DNA from: Gymnogyps californianus
Taxonomy: Eukaryota; Chordata; Aves; Accipitriformes; Cathartidae
Assembly (NCBI RefSeq): GCF_018139145.2
Contig: NC_059471.1
Location: 79,320,520-79,384,519, forward strand
Reading direction: 5' to 3'
Length of the DNA stretch: 64,000 nt
Each line of letters begins with the position of its first letter. Within the stretch, counting starts at the first letter, position 1. Positions 26,477 to 39,400 of the stretch are shown one piece after another. The notes under the pieces were generated by a model. The model worked only from the letters and a program-made list of their open reading frames with translations. It had not been told where the DNA came from and ran no database searches. The translations under genes were made by a program, and so were the position numbers.

Positions 26477-29400
26477 TATTTCTTATTTTATACTTTGAAC
26501 TAAAATTTTCTTAGCAGAAGATCAATAACAGATACTTTTTTCATAAAACATCTGTAAAACAAGAAACACCACTTGTAAATACTGATACAGTTAGATATTA
26601 GGGATGCCTAGAAGGAAGCATTGTAGTCCCAGTGCTGATTTTTCCACACACACCCCCAAGCCAGCTAGCTCCACCTACTAAATGCATCTCAAACATTTCA
26701 CCTTAGGTTCTGTAAGGTGAATGATTGCTCACAGTGACACTGCAGGATTGAAAGATTCCTAGATTTCCATTTCATGTGCTTACATATAGGTAAGACCACA
26801 AGAGACGTTCAAGATGTAGATGAATTCTTTGAGACAGAATGGTATAAGCTTAAAATATCTGTCCAGACATTACGCCTAAAATTTTCTAAATCTTTCAGTG
26901 AATCTTTTGCTCTGCTAGGATATCCTGTGTTCTTCCTCTATGCTTTTTTTTTTTGATTTAACAGATTTCATTCATTTAACCTTTCCTCATAAGTTATGCT
27001 TCCTGAAGCTTTTAGCATTTTGATTGCTCTTCAGGATTCTAGTTTTTCTGTATCCTTAGAAAAGTCCAGCACTCAGGTACATTTTTGTAGCTGTGGGTTT
27101 TACAAGTGACCAATAGAAAGGCCATCTTTTACTAATAGACTGCCTTCTTAGTCCCAGATACAGAATACCTTTGAATTAACAAAAGAACTGAATTACCATT
27201 TTTGCCATAGTTTTATTTTGTTCACTAATAAATGATTTGTAATTCTTAAGAATATTTTTTACTACTGCTGCTTAGTCAGGTTGTTCCCCATTTTGTACCA
27301 AGCCAAAAGCTAAAAACTTTTGTTGCCACTTGTCCAATTTAAAATACTCTTTATGGATTACTTCTAGCTGTATCCTCATTAATTAAGAATAGTCAGTATT
27401 ATACTTCACTGAAAGAGATCAGTAGCAACATATCTAGCCCATGAAGAGCTTACTACCTCTTCATACAGTTTGAAAGATTTTTCTGCATTTTTAAGTATGA
27501 AAAATTACTATCTTGCAAGTCTGATGAGGCAGCTATCTGCAAGAAGCTATGTTACAGAATGAGTTGTATCACTGTTTCAAAAATGTTGCATGTGTCATTT
27601 GGACCAGTGGCTGCTACAAGCAATAGGGAGTAAGTACTATATTAATGACCACGTTTGACAGCCTGGCTCCATAATCTGTTTTTCACTGACTTTTTAGGCC
27701 AACAGTTATGCCCTCATCTGGGAAAATTAGACTCATGCAATTTTCCGAAAGCTATTAACAAGACTTCTAATATTAAGATGGCTGTATATCCTCAGTAAGT
27801 AGGATGTGCCATCCGGAGACTAGCCACCTTGTGTTGTGGTCATGAAATGAGGTAGAGTTAGGCTGTATTCTTGAGTTGCAGAGCTCGGAAGAAAGCCTAT
27901 GTGCTTCAGGAAGCCTAGAGCTTCCCTCAGTAGGTGGCACTCTTGGCACTGAACCTCCACCAGCATCTTCCGGGGTGGTGTCTGCACTAAAGCTTTTTAA
28001 AGTTGGTGGAAAAATAGTAAACCCTTGCCTACTTGCAATTTTTAAATGTATTTAGGGAAGTGATTGTTGCTTCTTGAAGGACCTGACAAAGGGTGGGGAC
28101 CTGCGTATTCATCTGCTTTTTCTGACTTCATCACATCCAGGAAGTATAATAAAATACATTATCTAGTAGATCCAATGAAATATATTTTTCCTGTCTGTTC
28201 AAGCCCATCTTTCTTTAAAGATCCTGTTCTGTTTGTGGCTTGAGGTAGCTTAGACAAGTAGTATTTGATAGTCAGAAACTATGGCTATAGCGACTACAAA
28301 ACCTGGATCTTTATTCTACCTGGCATAGCTGATACGTTCTTCCAGCTAAACTCCTATATGTAACTCTTAACTAAAGTTAAGCACAACCATGAAAAACAAT
28401 ACCAAAATCATTAGTAAAAACCATTGTGACTTCCTCAGAACTGCACAAGGTCCTTTGCAATCCACAGATTTCACAGGTTCATATAATGATTCTCCTACAT
28501 CCTTCAGGATAACTACATGGCTACAGAATTTTTAGAGTGAAACTTGTCACTGGTGTTTTTGGACTAAGACAAAGAATGAATGAAGTTTAAACATCTTTTT
28601 TCACTGAAGAGTTGTTGCAGAATAAATATTCTCTAACATCCAATAATCCAATTTGTACAAAGTCCCTAAGGAACAGCAGGGCTGTATCTTTTAATTCTGG
28701 ATATGTGTGACTTTCAAAAATATCCTCTGAAATTAGCTAAGTTCCTTGGGTTTTACTGTGATAAGAGAAGCTAACAAATAGCCTTTGTTCCATTTTTAGC
28801 TCTGTTATTGTCATTTGAATCCCTGTTAAATACAAGTTTGTAGTAGCAGATTTATGTGGAAGCATAAGCATTTAGATGTGCACCGACATTCAACCAGTCT
28901 AAGACAGCAGTGTATCGTGTTTTGTTTTTACAAAGATGTATGTACTGTACCTGGTAGGTGAACAATTAGTGGTGTGATTAAGTTAGATCCTAAACTTTTA
29001 AAGCTTTGGCAGAGATGTTTTGATGAACTGAGACAAAAGGTCTGCCTCACTGCAGCTCTGCACTTCCACTAGATTCCAATAAGTCCAGTCATGCATCCTT
29101 CTATCTCCTTTTCTTCCCAAACACTATTTAAAAAATTATTTCCTTTACCAATTCAATGAGTTAAACTCTCTTACACATATGAATGTTCATATATAAATGA
29201 GTAGATACTGTCTCCCACTTGGTGACCAGAAGACCAAAGTACCTTAAAAAACAATATTTCTAACAAATTATGAAAGAAAAAATAAAGTTAGTCTCTGTGT
29301 TCATATCCATGTGGGAAAAAAAAAAAAACAACAAACAAACCACAAAACCACCTATTGGTCAAAGCAGATAGTATAATCCAGTAAACAACATAGATCTGTT

Positions 29401-32400
29401 GCATATCATTGGAGAATACATTACTGGGTAACATAGTACCCTCTTTACCATAGCCTAAATGCAGCCTCCCTGTTAGCATTTCAGTTTTCTGTCCTACTTA
29501 TGGTTTGAAGTCATTGAGTAATTGTCACTTTAGCACCCTTTAGTGATTTCTAATCAAACATGATGAAGAAAGCCAAACAAAGAAAACCCCTCAGTTCAGT
29601 CTTCATTCAGTGCTCAGATTTGGATAGAAGGGGAGGATGTTTGTTTTTTCACTCATTAACTCATTGTAATTTTTTGCATACTGTTTTAGTTAGAATGAAT
29701 AGATCTTTTTATGCTGCATTTTGGTTTTCCATATGAAATGCCTTGAATTGTCACGTTAATTAGCACAGACAAGTCTTCTTTTCATTCAATCCATCTATAT
29801 TTTGGCATACATATCCTTGTTTTATCACTACTTTCTTCTAATTTACATGATTACAAGTTTTTGAATTAATGTTGCTTAATAATAATTTGTTTAAATAAAA
29901 TTTATTGTAAGTAAATAGTTATACATCTCTGAAGAGTTGCGGTGTATGTACATAAGAAACTTGGTGAAGTACAAGTATTTTTGTGTTTTGCCAATGGATG
30001 TTGTATCTTATCTGTTGTAACTCTCGTACTGCTTCTTATGTCTATATGAAGGATTTTTTCTCAGTACCTTCTAAAATATGATTTATCTAAAAATATGATT
30101 AATCAAAAAGATTAAAAACTAGCCGTTTGTTTATTTTAGGGAGGTTGACAAGATTTTTTAAAATTGTCTTTTTTTTCACTTGTTAATGGTTTCAACAACT
30201 GCAAGACTAGGTGCAGAGTTTTTCAAAGGTTTAAGGTAGAGCTAGCATTTTCTGTTTGTATTTGAGACAGAGAAAGGTTGGCAATTTAAAATTGTTTCGA
30301 AGTTGTTACAGTACGATGTTATTTTAAAGTAGAGGGAGGAAAAATGCAGGAGAAAAGCTCTGAACAAGGTGTACTGATTTCTTGAACCGCAGAAAAAAAT
30401 AATTTAAATTTTGCATTTAGACAGCTGTTCAAAAACATTGATTCAGTTTGATTTCTCCCAGTCATTGTTAGCTTCAATATTTTGCCTGGAAGAAAAGTAA
30501 AATTTTATATTTAGAGTATAAGGCTTGGATTCTGGTAAGTTTCATTGGCATTGGTTGTCACATGTCGTTAGACATGCATCTTTCTCTTCCTGATCAAGTT
30601 TCCTTGTGAAAAATACATAGATTGGGGTGGAGGGGGGAAGATAATACGTAAACTAGCTAGCACTTTTCAAAGTTTAACGAATGATTTTTCATATTAGGGT
30701 CCTTGAACTTCCCGGGAGCAGTCATTTTCTGGGAGCACATACAGTTTCCAAGAGAATGCGTAGTGAGCAAACCAGGATGGGCTATGGTGTACAGTATTTA
30801 CATAGAGAGAATCTCTAAATAGTTCTGTGCATCCAATGGAAAAGTTTGAAAAACACTGATCTGAAATTATGCTTAAAAAGGTGTTTTAATGCAGTTTCTC
30901 AGAAGTTGCTATGTAGATATTCTGAAGGAACCCTTACCTTGTGTACAGAAGGCAGAAATGTACCTGAGGTTCTGGCACTGCCCTTGTTTTCCAAAAATAT
31001 GATGCAAAGTCACTAGCATTTGAAAAGCCTAACAGGAGATCTTCAGCAACAAACTAAAAAAAGTGTCTTGGTTAGGCACGTGTATATATGCATTATGAAA
31101 ACATGTTGAGATTGTTTCCTACGAGTGAAGTAGTGTCTTATCAAGAAATATTGTTGGTGTTATATAACAAGTTGTCTTTTTCAGTGTTTCCTTCTTTTTT
31201 CCCCTACACCTTTCTGTTTCAGTTGACGTGACTGGACTTTGTTCCCATTTGCTGATAATAAGTGTGCAGCCATCGTGTTTGAAAACTAGAGGCAGAGACT
31301 GAAACAATTCCGTGCTGCAAGGTAAAATGCCCCTCCTGCCCCAAAGTCTGTCATTTATGTATAGTTTCATTGTAAACATTGAGGTCATGTAGTTGGAGTT
31401 CATATTCTTTCACAGCTCAAAGCAAATTCTTCATGACAGGAAATTAGTAATTATGAGAAGTAATAACATATGCAGTGTTGTCTTTTCCTCATTAACTTAA
31501 TACAATGTATTTTGTATAAGAAAGAAAAAAAAGGATGCTAATACTGTCTACTCTTGTCTGTAAGATACTATCAACTGTAGTGGCGAATTATTTTGTAACA
31601 AAATGCACTTCATTATTAAGTATTGCAATGGAGTAGAACATTCCCTGCCTACAACAGGTTAAAAAGTGTATAAGCTTTACTTGAATTGTGAAAGCATTTT
31701 GAACAAAAAAGAAAGCAGGGTGTTTGTGAACTAGAACATTTTCCAGCTGTGCAACGGTGGTTTTTCTCTTACCACTTAAGCTCTGGTTGTTTAAAAAATA
31801 ATGTTAAAAGTATATGTAATTTTGATTACGGACTCTGTTTCAAGAATCAGATGGAAATGAATTGTTAAATAGTTTTGGAGGGGGTTAGGTTCTGAAATAA
31901 GCTTGTGTTGAAGTGACTCTGGTTTGTGTGCAGTGACAAAATCTGTTTGATTCAAATGTGGAAGCCTGCAAGACTTAACTGTAACTTTTTAAGTGATATT
32001 AAATAAATCTAATCTCTTCCTCTGTAATCTCATACACATCCAACCTGCTAACTGGGGGTAAATACAGCTACTGAGGGGACAAAGTCTGTAAGGGGAATCA
32101 CTGAGATAGGATGGCAAGGAATAATAGAGAAAGAGAAAAGGTAAGGAAAAAATCATCACTTCCAAATAGGTTGTATCTGCCAGCCTTACACAGAAAGACA
32201 CATTTAGGCAACCATGCTGAGACAAGAAGGAAGATGAAAGAGGAGAAGCCTATTTAACCAAAACAAGTGTTGAACAGGATCTGACCACACATATTGCTTG
32301 CTATGCAGTTTTGTAATGACTTGTTAATAACATGGATTCCATACATTCTGTTTTCTCACAAACAAATTTTTTGCTTGTGCCCTTAGGGTTTTCTCTAGGT

Positions 32401-33427
32401 GGATTTTAGTAAGTGCAGACCTGTATCTAGATGTTAAATCCCTGTCAGACCAGCAGCTGAGGCTGTTTTAATACCAGGAGAGCCACAGTCACCAATAGCA
32501 CTGTATACTGCTTGCTGGTGGAGGAGCCTGTGTTGTGGGGAGAGGAGTCATGGAGGAGGCAAGCAGAGAGATGCAGCAGCAGCATCAAGAGTAGTAATGG
32601 TAGAGTGTTAGTGACAATAGCAGTACCTGGGCAAGCAGAATTGGAAGCGTCGAGGAGCTGCATCCAAGAGGTATTCAGTCTGAGTTTAGATCAATGGCAC
32701 ATTAATACAGGATTCTTGAGTAGGAAGGGATTTGGAATAGGGTAGGGCATGGTTTAGAAAGATCAGAATTGCAGAAGAGTTTGTGGGGTGGCTTCTTGAT
32801 TGTATGAGAGGAAGTTTGGGGATGAGGAGGAATGAAATAAATTAGTTTAGGGTGAGAAGAAGGATAGGAGGAAGACAAGACATTTGAGATGGATTGTTAA
32901 GTGCTTAACAAGAATTGTGGCTATGGCACTCTGGGCTGTGAACATAAAAGTTTGAACTGCTTCAAGTTCACAATGATAGTGATCTTGGATTTTTTACATC
33001 CTAGACAAAAGTTTTAAATTAAAAGGTAATGGTGTAAAAATGGCCTCATCTTTTTTCTACCATGCTAAAGAATCAGTTGATCAGCCATACTCATAAGGAA
33101 ATCTTAGAGCATAGAGCTCAGACAGACCTGTTTTCCTCTGACATTGTCTTAAACTAGCCAGACTGGTGCTTGTATGGTGTTGTACGCAAGCATGCTTTCT
33201 GCAGGAATCCCTAGTGTTACAAAATTTATTTAAGTAGAAGTCAAAGTCAGTAAACTAGAAGGCCTCTTTATCCTTTTTTTTTTTTTTTTATTTGGTAATG
33301 TTTATATTCTGTACTGCTGACAGAACTGGCAACTCTGACGAAGAAAATTAGAAGTTGTTGACATGGATTAGTCATTTACAAAAGTTACTCTTAGCTACAT
33401 AAGAAGTGTCATGTCTCCAGTTCATAT

Positions 33428-33481
33428 GTTATTATAATAGACAACTGGATAGGTTGTCTATTATAGCAGTTGTCTAATAAC
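33428..33481. repeat. long inverted repeat (hairpin)
   Basis: The arms at 33433-33445 (TATAATAGACAAC) and 33453-33465 are exact reverse complements, 13 bases with a 7-base loop. A further partial copy (CAGTTGTCTAATAAC) follows and could pair with the left arm instead. There is no T-run that would suggest a terminator, and this is vertebrate DNA. It is probably a relic of a small DNA transposon or a local inverted duplication. Confidence 0.7.
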
Positions 33482-34012
33482 AGCAGTAAATTATTAGTCC
33501 TGAAAAATGCATGTTGGACAGCGGGAATGATATATTCTTTTTCACTGATGAACAGAATCTATCCTTTAAAAACATAAAGTTGTGTCGTACTTAAAGGCAC
33601 GGAGCAAAGGAAAATGTCCTTTCTTAAAAACTTACTTAAAGACATTCTGATATGATTGAAAAAGCATGTTATTCATTTCAAACATACTTGCAGCATGCTT
33701 CAGTCCAGGTGAAAAGATAATGAGACCCCTGGAGCTATTATTGAGAAACTTTTCAAATGCTAAAAGGAAGTTAATACTGGTATACCACAAGAACATGGAA
33801 AAAATGCCTTTTTGGAATACTTTTTATATTTATTTATGCTCTTGAAATGTCATACAAAATAAGGTGAAAATGAAGTGAATTACTATAGTCTTGAGCTAAT
33901 GATAATTTTCATTCATTCATTTTGTCGTGTTGGGATTTTGCCTCTTAGCTCCTATGTGTGAGGGAATGGTGTTCTGACTTAACAGCAAGAATTTACAAGT
34001 TTCCTAGAGTCC

Positions 34013-34095
34013 CGATGAAAGAGAGAAAGAAAGAACTAGAGAAGAGAAAGGGAAGGGGAGGGAGAGCGAAGGGGGAGGGGAGGGAAGGAGCAAGA
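34013..34095 (+). repeat. purine tract with G-quadruplex potential
   Basis: The stretch is more than 90% purine (GAAA, GGGA, AGGGG units). Five G-runs of three or more at 34055-34058, 34060-34062, 34071-34075, 34077-34080 and 34082-34084 satisfy the usual quadruplex pattern. Lys/Glu/Gly-rich open frames over it reflect composition only. Confidence 0.75.
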
Positions 34096-35624
34096 GTTTT
34101 CTGCTCACACAGGGCAGAAGGAACCTGGATACCTTGTGGTTTACATTGCTGTTTTTCCTGTATTGCTGTAATACAATATATGCATTTCTACACTGTTTGT
34201 TCAAGGTACTCTTTTTCTGTCAGGCTGTAAGGACCTACTTAGCCTCTTCTTGTATTGTAGGCAGATATTTTTAGTCTTAGAATTATTTGCTGTTTCAGAT
34301 ATCCTTCATTTTAAGACTTTCATTCTAATTGTTGCCTAATCCTGTGATGTTTAAATTCTGTCCCTCAAATATTTTGCCAAGCTAAGTATATTCACAATTT
34401 TTATTTTTATTTTTTTTCTTGATGGGGGAGTAAGTCAGCTATTCCTTTGTATACTTACTGAAATTAGTAAATTATTAAATATTTGGAATTGGGACAAAAA
34501 GTTGGCTAATATATATGCCTTATTTTGTAAATGTCTTTGCCCTTTGGCTTGCACATTTTTTAGAAGATTCTGATGTATGTAGTTTGCAGTCAGGCAGCTA
34601 TATAACCACTGTGCAGCTCATAATCCTTCTTCTGCTGATTGTACAAGTGTTCTTTCCAGGATAAGTATTTTCCTGGTTTGTAAGACCTCCTAATTTCATG
34701 ATCCACGCCTTTTGTTTCCGAGTCTGTTTTCCAATAATTGTATCTGATTTTAAAGCTATTTTGTGATTTTAGGGTTTACAGTGAATAATGCCAGTGGAGT
34801 ATCTCTGCATTAGAGCTGGTTAGAAAATGGCTTACCATCTTACTATTTTTTAAATATATATATTTCTGAAGCTTTTTTCCAGCATAATTGGGGCGAAATA
34901 AAATTTATGAATGGATAATTCTATTCTCTTTGTTCTAATTTTGCATTAGGTCTTAAAAGAATGGGGGACTTGGGGGGTAATCTTTTAACCCTCTTCAAAA
35001 TATCATAGTAAAAATATCTCCCTGCCCAAAAGAACAACAGAAGTGGTTTGGTTTTACATTGTAAATGCGAAACACGTTATTTTTCTAGGTGTAAAAGTAA
35101 AGGAGAACAATTTCATTTTTATATTGTGACATGTTAAAAAACTTTTTTTGCTTTAATTTTTTTTCCCCCACTAAAAATAATTTTGTTAAAAAAAATTCCA
35201 AACAAGTTTTCATGAGACGTGTTCATGACTATTTGCAGAATGAGGACATATCATTCCCTGAATATTAGTTGTATGACAGAAGTAACAAAAAACGTTTTCC
35301 TTTGTTTTAGAAACTGTAGAGAAGGAATTTGGTCTTCAATAAGCAGCTACGCTTATTTATTTTAAATGTCTCTTACTTGTGCAAATGAAAAGGAAGGAGA
35401 AGCTATTCTTTTATGTCTTGTGAGCCTCCTGCTCACACCAGCAACACCATAAGTCAGCTGATCTCGAATTATTTTTTACTTAAAAAGCTTTTCCGTTTCT
35501 GTCTGTGGGAGAAGGCTCACATTTAGAATCTGGATGGATTCAATCACAGCAAAGAAACTTTTGGCTAATGGTAATCAATGAAAGTAATCTGCCACTAGAT
35601 CCATTCATCCCTTTTCATTTTAAG

Positions 35625-36451
35625 TGTGGTGGGTTGGCCCTGGCTAACTGCCAAGCACCCACAGAGCCGCTCTCTCACTTCCTTCCCTCCCCTCCCCAGT
35701 GAGATGGGGGAGAAAATAGGAGGAACAGGAGTGAGAAGACTCATGGATTGAAATAAAGACAGGGAAATCACTTACCAAGTACTGTAATGGGCAAAATGAC
35801 TTTGGGAATTAATTTATTGCCAGGTAGCATAAATATTTAATTACTGATTGGGGTATTGGGAAACAACAAAAAAGGACAAACATGTAAACATGCAGGAGGA
35901 ACACCTTTCCTCCCACTTTCCCTGGCTCAACTTCAGATTCCTCTCCTCCACCTTCCTAGTCTCCACTTCACACCTTCACTCCAGACATCTCCTCCTGCCA
36001 TGTTACTGCCGCAGGTTGCACTCAGTCCCTGCAGTGAGGCAATGGGTGGCACAAAGACAGTGCTTGGCCGTTTCTTTCTGCCACTCCTTGTTGCTCACTT
36101 TTTTCCTCTCCTCTGGTGTGGGCCCTCCGCCCTTTGGGCACGTACCTGCTCCAGTGTGGAGCACCTCCTACTACTGTGGCCTTGTTGTTCCCTCCTCCTC
36201 CTCTCTCTCTGCCCCCTGCCACCCTCCTCTCTGTGTTCCTTCCCCCCCAGTGTTTTTTGCCCTTTCTTAAATATGTTTCCCCAAGGTGCCACCAGCTTGG
36301 CTCATGGGCTTAGCTGTGTCCTGCAGTGGGTCCATTGCAGAGCTGGTTGGAACTGACTGTGTTTGACACAGGGCAGCCCCTGGTCTCTTCTCACAGAGGC
36401 CCTCCCTGTAGCCCCCCCGCTGCCAACACATTGACACCTGCATCCGATACA
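35625..36451 (-). mobile_element. solo LTR of the same bird ERV family, copy 2
   Basis: This copy shares its ends with copy 1: TGTGGTGGGTTG at the low-coordinate end and CC-ATACA at the other, read on the plus strand. The TATA-like CATATTTAAG (36275-36266) and AATAAA (35818-35813), both on the minus strand, give the same orientation. It is 827 bases, shorter than copy 1, because the internal repeat array is nearly absent and replaced by a pyrimidine-rich stretch. The flanks TTAAG and TTACC only partly match, so the target duplication is decayed or the ends are off by a few bases. There are no internal retroviral genes. It lies between PUDP and STS. Confidence 0.78.
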
Positions 36452-39400
36452 TTACCATGAAAAAGTGATGTTGGTTTCAGTAGCTTGGTAAACTGAGATA
36501 ATCCGAATGCAGATACAAGTAATATTTTGTTTTGATAAACATGGGAGGCGTGTTTTTTTCTTATACTCTAATGCTTTTTCTAATACATGTTCTTTCTAAT
36601 AGTGTTTCTGGGAAAGAACACAAAGATTGGACATAAATAGTAGTCCAGACACAAGCATTTCCTCTCAATTAGTTTATGTACCTTCTAATACAGCCGTTCT
36701 CAGTCTCTGCAATAGGACAGATTGAACAGCTCCTTGAGGACAAACGAGAGGGGTGCTTGCAGTACCCCTTTCTCCATCAAATGATCTGAGTATATCTATA
36801 TCGTATGATAAGTACACCATTACTGTGTCTTCTCCTACCCCTTATGTGACAGGACAAGCACGTGCATCACTGTCCCGTGATGAGAATGAATGCGTCGCCG
36901 TGGTGTGATGGGGATCAGAGGAACATGTGTGGTACTTGAGCATGTGAGTTGCTGCATTCCAGTGACATGACCAAAATGTACGCTATCCATGTGAATCGCT
37001 GGACAGTGCCCATGCATATTAACAGACTTGTCCTTGTCATATGTCAGGAGCTAAAGTGTTTTTTCCTCTGTGACAATGACCTCATGAAAGAAGATAATAG
37101 GATCTAGTAATGACTGACCAGTCACAGGCTGGTTTGGTTGCCTTGTGTGTGCGCAGTCCTTAGGCAAGAGGGCAGCAGGGAGTAGGCTGTGAACCACAGT
37201 CAGGCTGAGCTCGCAGTCTGTTGGTTGGTCACCTCTGACAACAGCTTCCTTGTAACAGTGGGGAAAGTAATTTCTATTCTGTCAGACTTCTGTCAGAGAA
37301 AAGTTTATTTGTCTGATCAGACTTGTGATTGTAACTTGAATACAGGGTTGGTTGTAGATGACTTCAATCAGAGAATTACCAGTATTCCTATAAAATAATC
37401 CTTGCTGTTGGATGTAATCACTTTTATATCAAATATCTTTTGTTTGAGAGTAATAAAAGAATAAAATATTTTAAACGGAATATTCATCAGATTGCTATAC
37501 AGTCTGGAAAGGAAAAATACTTATATGCATCCCATGGAGCAAAATTTTGCAACTAAAACTCATGAAGAGTTGTCCCTAGTTCTCAGATTTCAGTGGAATT
37601 ACTCGCAGAGTAAGAAACTGTTACATCGGTAAGGTTGGTAGAGCACGTTATACTAATTGAAAAATGTAGTAGTTGTTTGTTACACAAAGTTGTTTTTTCA
37701 TATTTTATGCTGAGCACACATAGGCAACCCACTATCAAGGTGGGATTTATTTCATGCAACTTTATTCCTTTGGTATACATCTAGTCTAAACTAGATGTTT
37801 AGGCTCTCTTTCTAGTCTGTGGAAAAAGATCGTGAGCATCACTTCCAGCATTTCATTATACCAATCTTAAGAAGAGATGACTCATCCTCTTAAGGTGCCT
37901 GTCTCTTCCTATTAATTAGAGAGGAAGCCTGGATAATTAGCTCAGACTAAATGCATAACTTTAAGATGGATAAATTCAGATGGACTGGTTTGCACCATGA
38001 GTGCCTAGTTGATATGGGCCATCTAGGCATTTAACTTCCACATGGTTAAAATTAATATTGGCTGAATGCAGCCTTTTCTCAATTTTTGTATCTGGTACAA
38101 TCAGCTGTACTGACAGCCCTTGAGTGTTATCATAATGCAAGTATAAATAACAATAGAGCTGTTTTAAAAATAATAATCCCACACTTTGAGAACAAATTAA
38201 TGCAAGTGCAGCCTCTCTTTTCTTTAAATGAAACATCCTTTTGGAAATAGTATAACATACTGGATCGTTTTATTGATGTGCTACTTCTTAGCTTCATGTA
38301 GCAAAGAAAAATTAACTGGCTGTTTCACTGCAATTTCTCTGGTAAACCACTTGGACTAGAAAAGTGGTTGTGGATAGAGGAAAATGCAATAATATTATGT
38401 TATAAAATCCAAAGCTTTGATCTTGACAGCCTCCAGAGGATGCCAGTGAGTAACTCAGGGGAGAGAGATGGGGTTTTTGGGTTTTGAGGTTTTTTTTTTC
38501 TCCTGTTAGGTTTCATGTTTTCCTCTGATAGGCATTTAAAAACTACCATTTCAGTGAAAAAGGCTTAGAAACTGCTTTCAAATTGAATGAAATTAAAATC
38601 TAGTGTTAAGTGGTTGGCCATTTGTCTTACTGTCCCTCTGAAGACTTACAGCAGGACTTACAGACCAACCTTCACGTCTGTGCACTATCCCTGTGAAGGC
38701 AGTGTATTGGTGGAGTTTAGTGTCTTAGTCCAATGTTACATGTAATTAGACTTTTTTTTTTCCTTTTTAAACATTTTGTGGACCATTACTTTGAATATGA
38801 ATGAAAACTCGGAAGAGACCAGTTTGGCTATAGTTGGGTGAAGGTGAAGAGACTGTAACCAGTCAATGAGATGAAGCTATGGTTTATATGTTGGTGCAAT
38901 TCAAATGGACATAACGGAACTCTTCTGTTAATTCCACGCATAAGACTCACAGTCCTGCAGAGCTGTACAGTCTTTATCTGCTTGCTTATCATAAAAACAG
39001 AAGTACAAAGTTTTAGTCACACAAGTTCTTCGTCCTCGTGTCCATTTGACACTCTTTAAAAAGGCAATGTCAAAAATAGTCATTTCACACATCATCTGGC
39101 TCTGGTGTATTAAAAAAAACCTGACTCAACAGCTTTCAAAACTATGAATTAAGCTAGATATCATGAATGAGTTTAGCTAAGCCCTCAAAGTATGTAAGCA
39201 TCATATTACATTGGTTAATATAGCGTTATAAAGTTCTTATTCTAACAAGCATACACATTAAAACAGATAATAATAGCATATGTCAACAGCTTTACACATT
39301 GTCAGTCAGCGTCATGTAATATTTACTGAAGTTGATACGGATTTCAGAAACGAAGCTTTCTCATCTCTCATCCTTCTGTTCCATCAACATCTAACAGTAA

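Larger units (their letters stand above)
20741..35624. other. intergenic DNA between PUDP and STS (left part)
   Basis: AT-rich and without convincing coding exons. It contains the candidate divergent exon at 21240, the CR1 copy at 26.3 kb, the hairpin at 33.4 kb and the purine tract at 34.0 kb. It could be the first intron of STS if the STS first exon lies in the CpG island. Confidence 0.5.

Noticed and set aside
2293..36451. The two LTRs as the ends of one provirus
   Set aside because: They are in the same orientation, but 32 kb apart with the PUDP promoter between them, no retroviral genes, and different flanks and internal structure. They are two independent solo LTRs.
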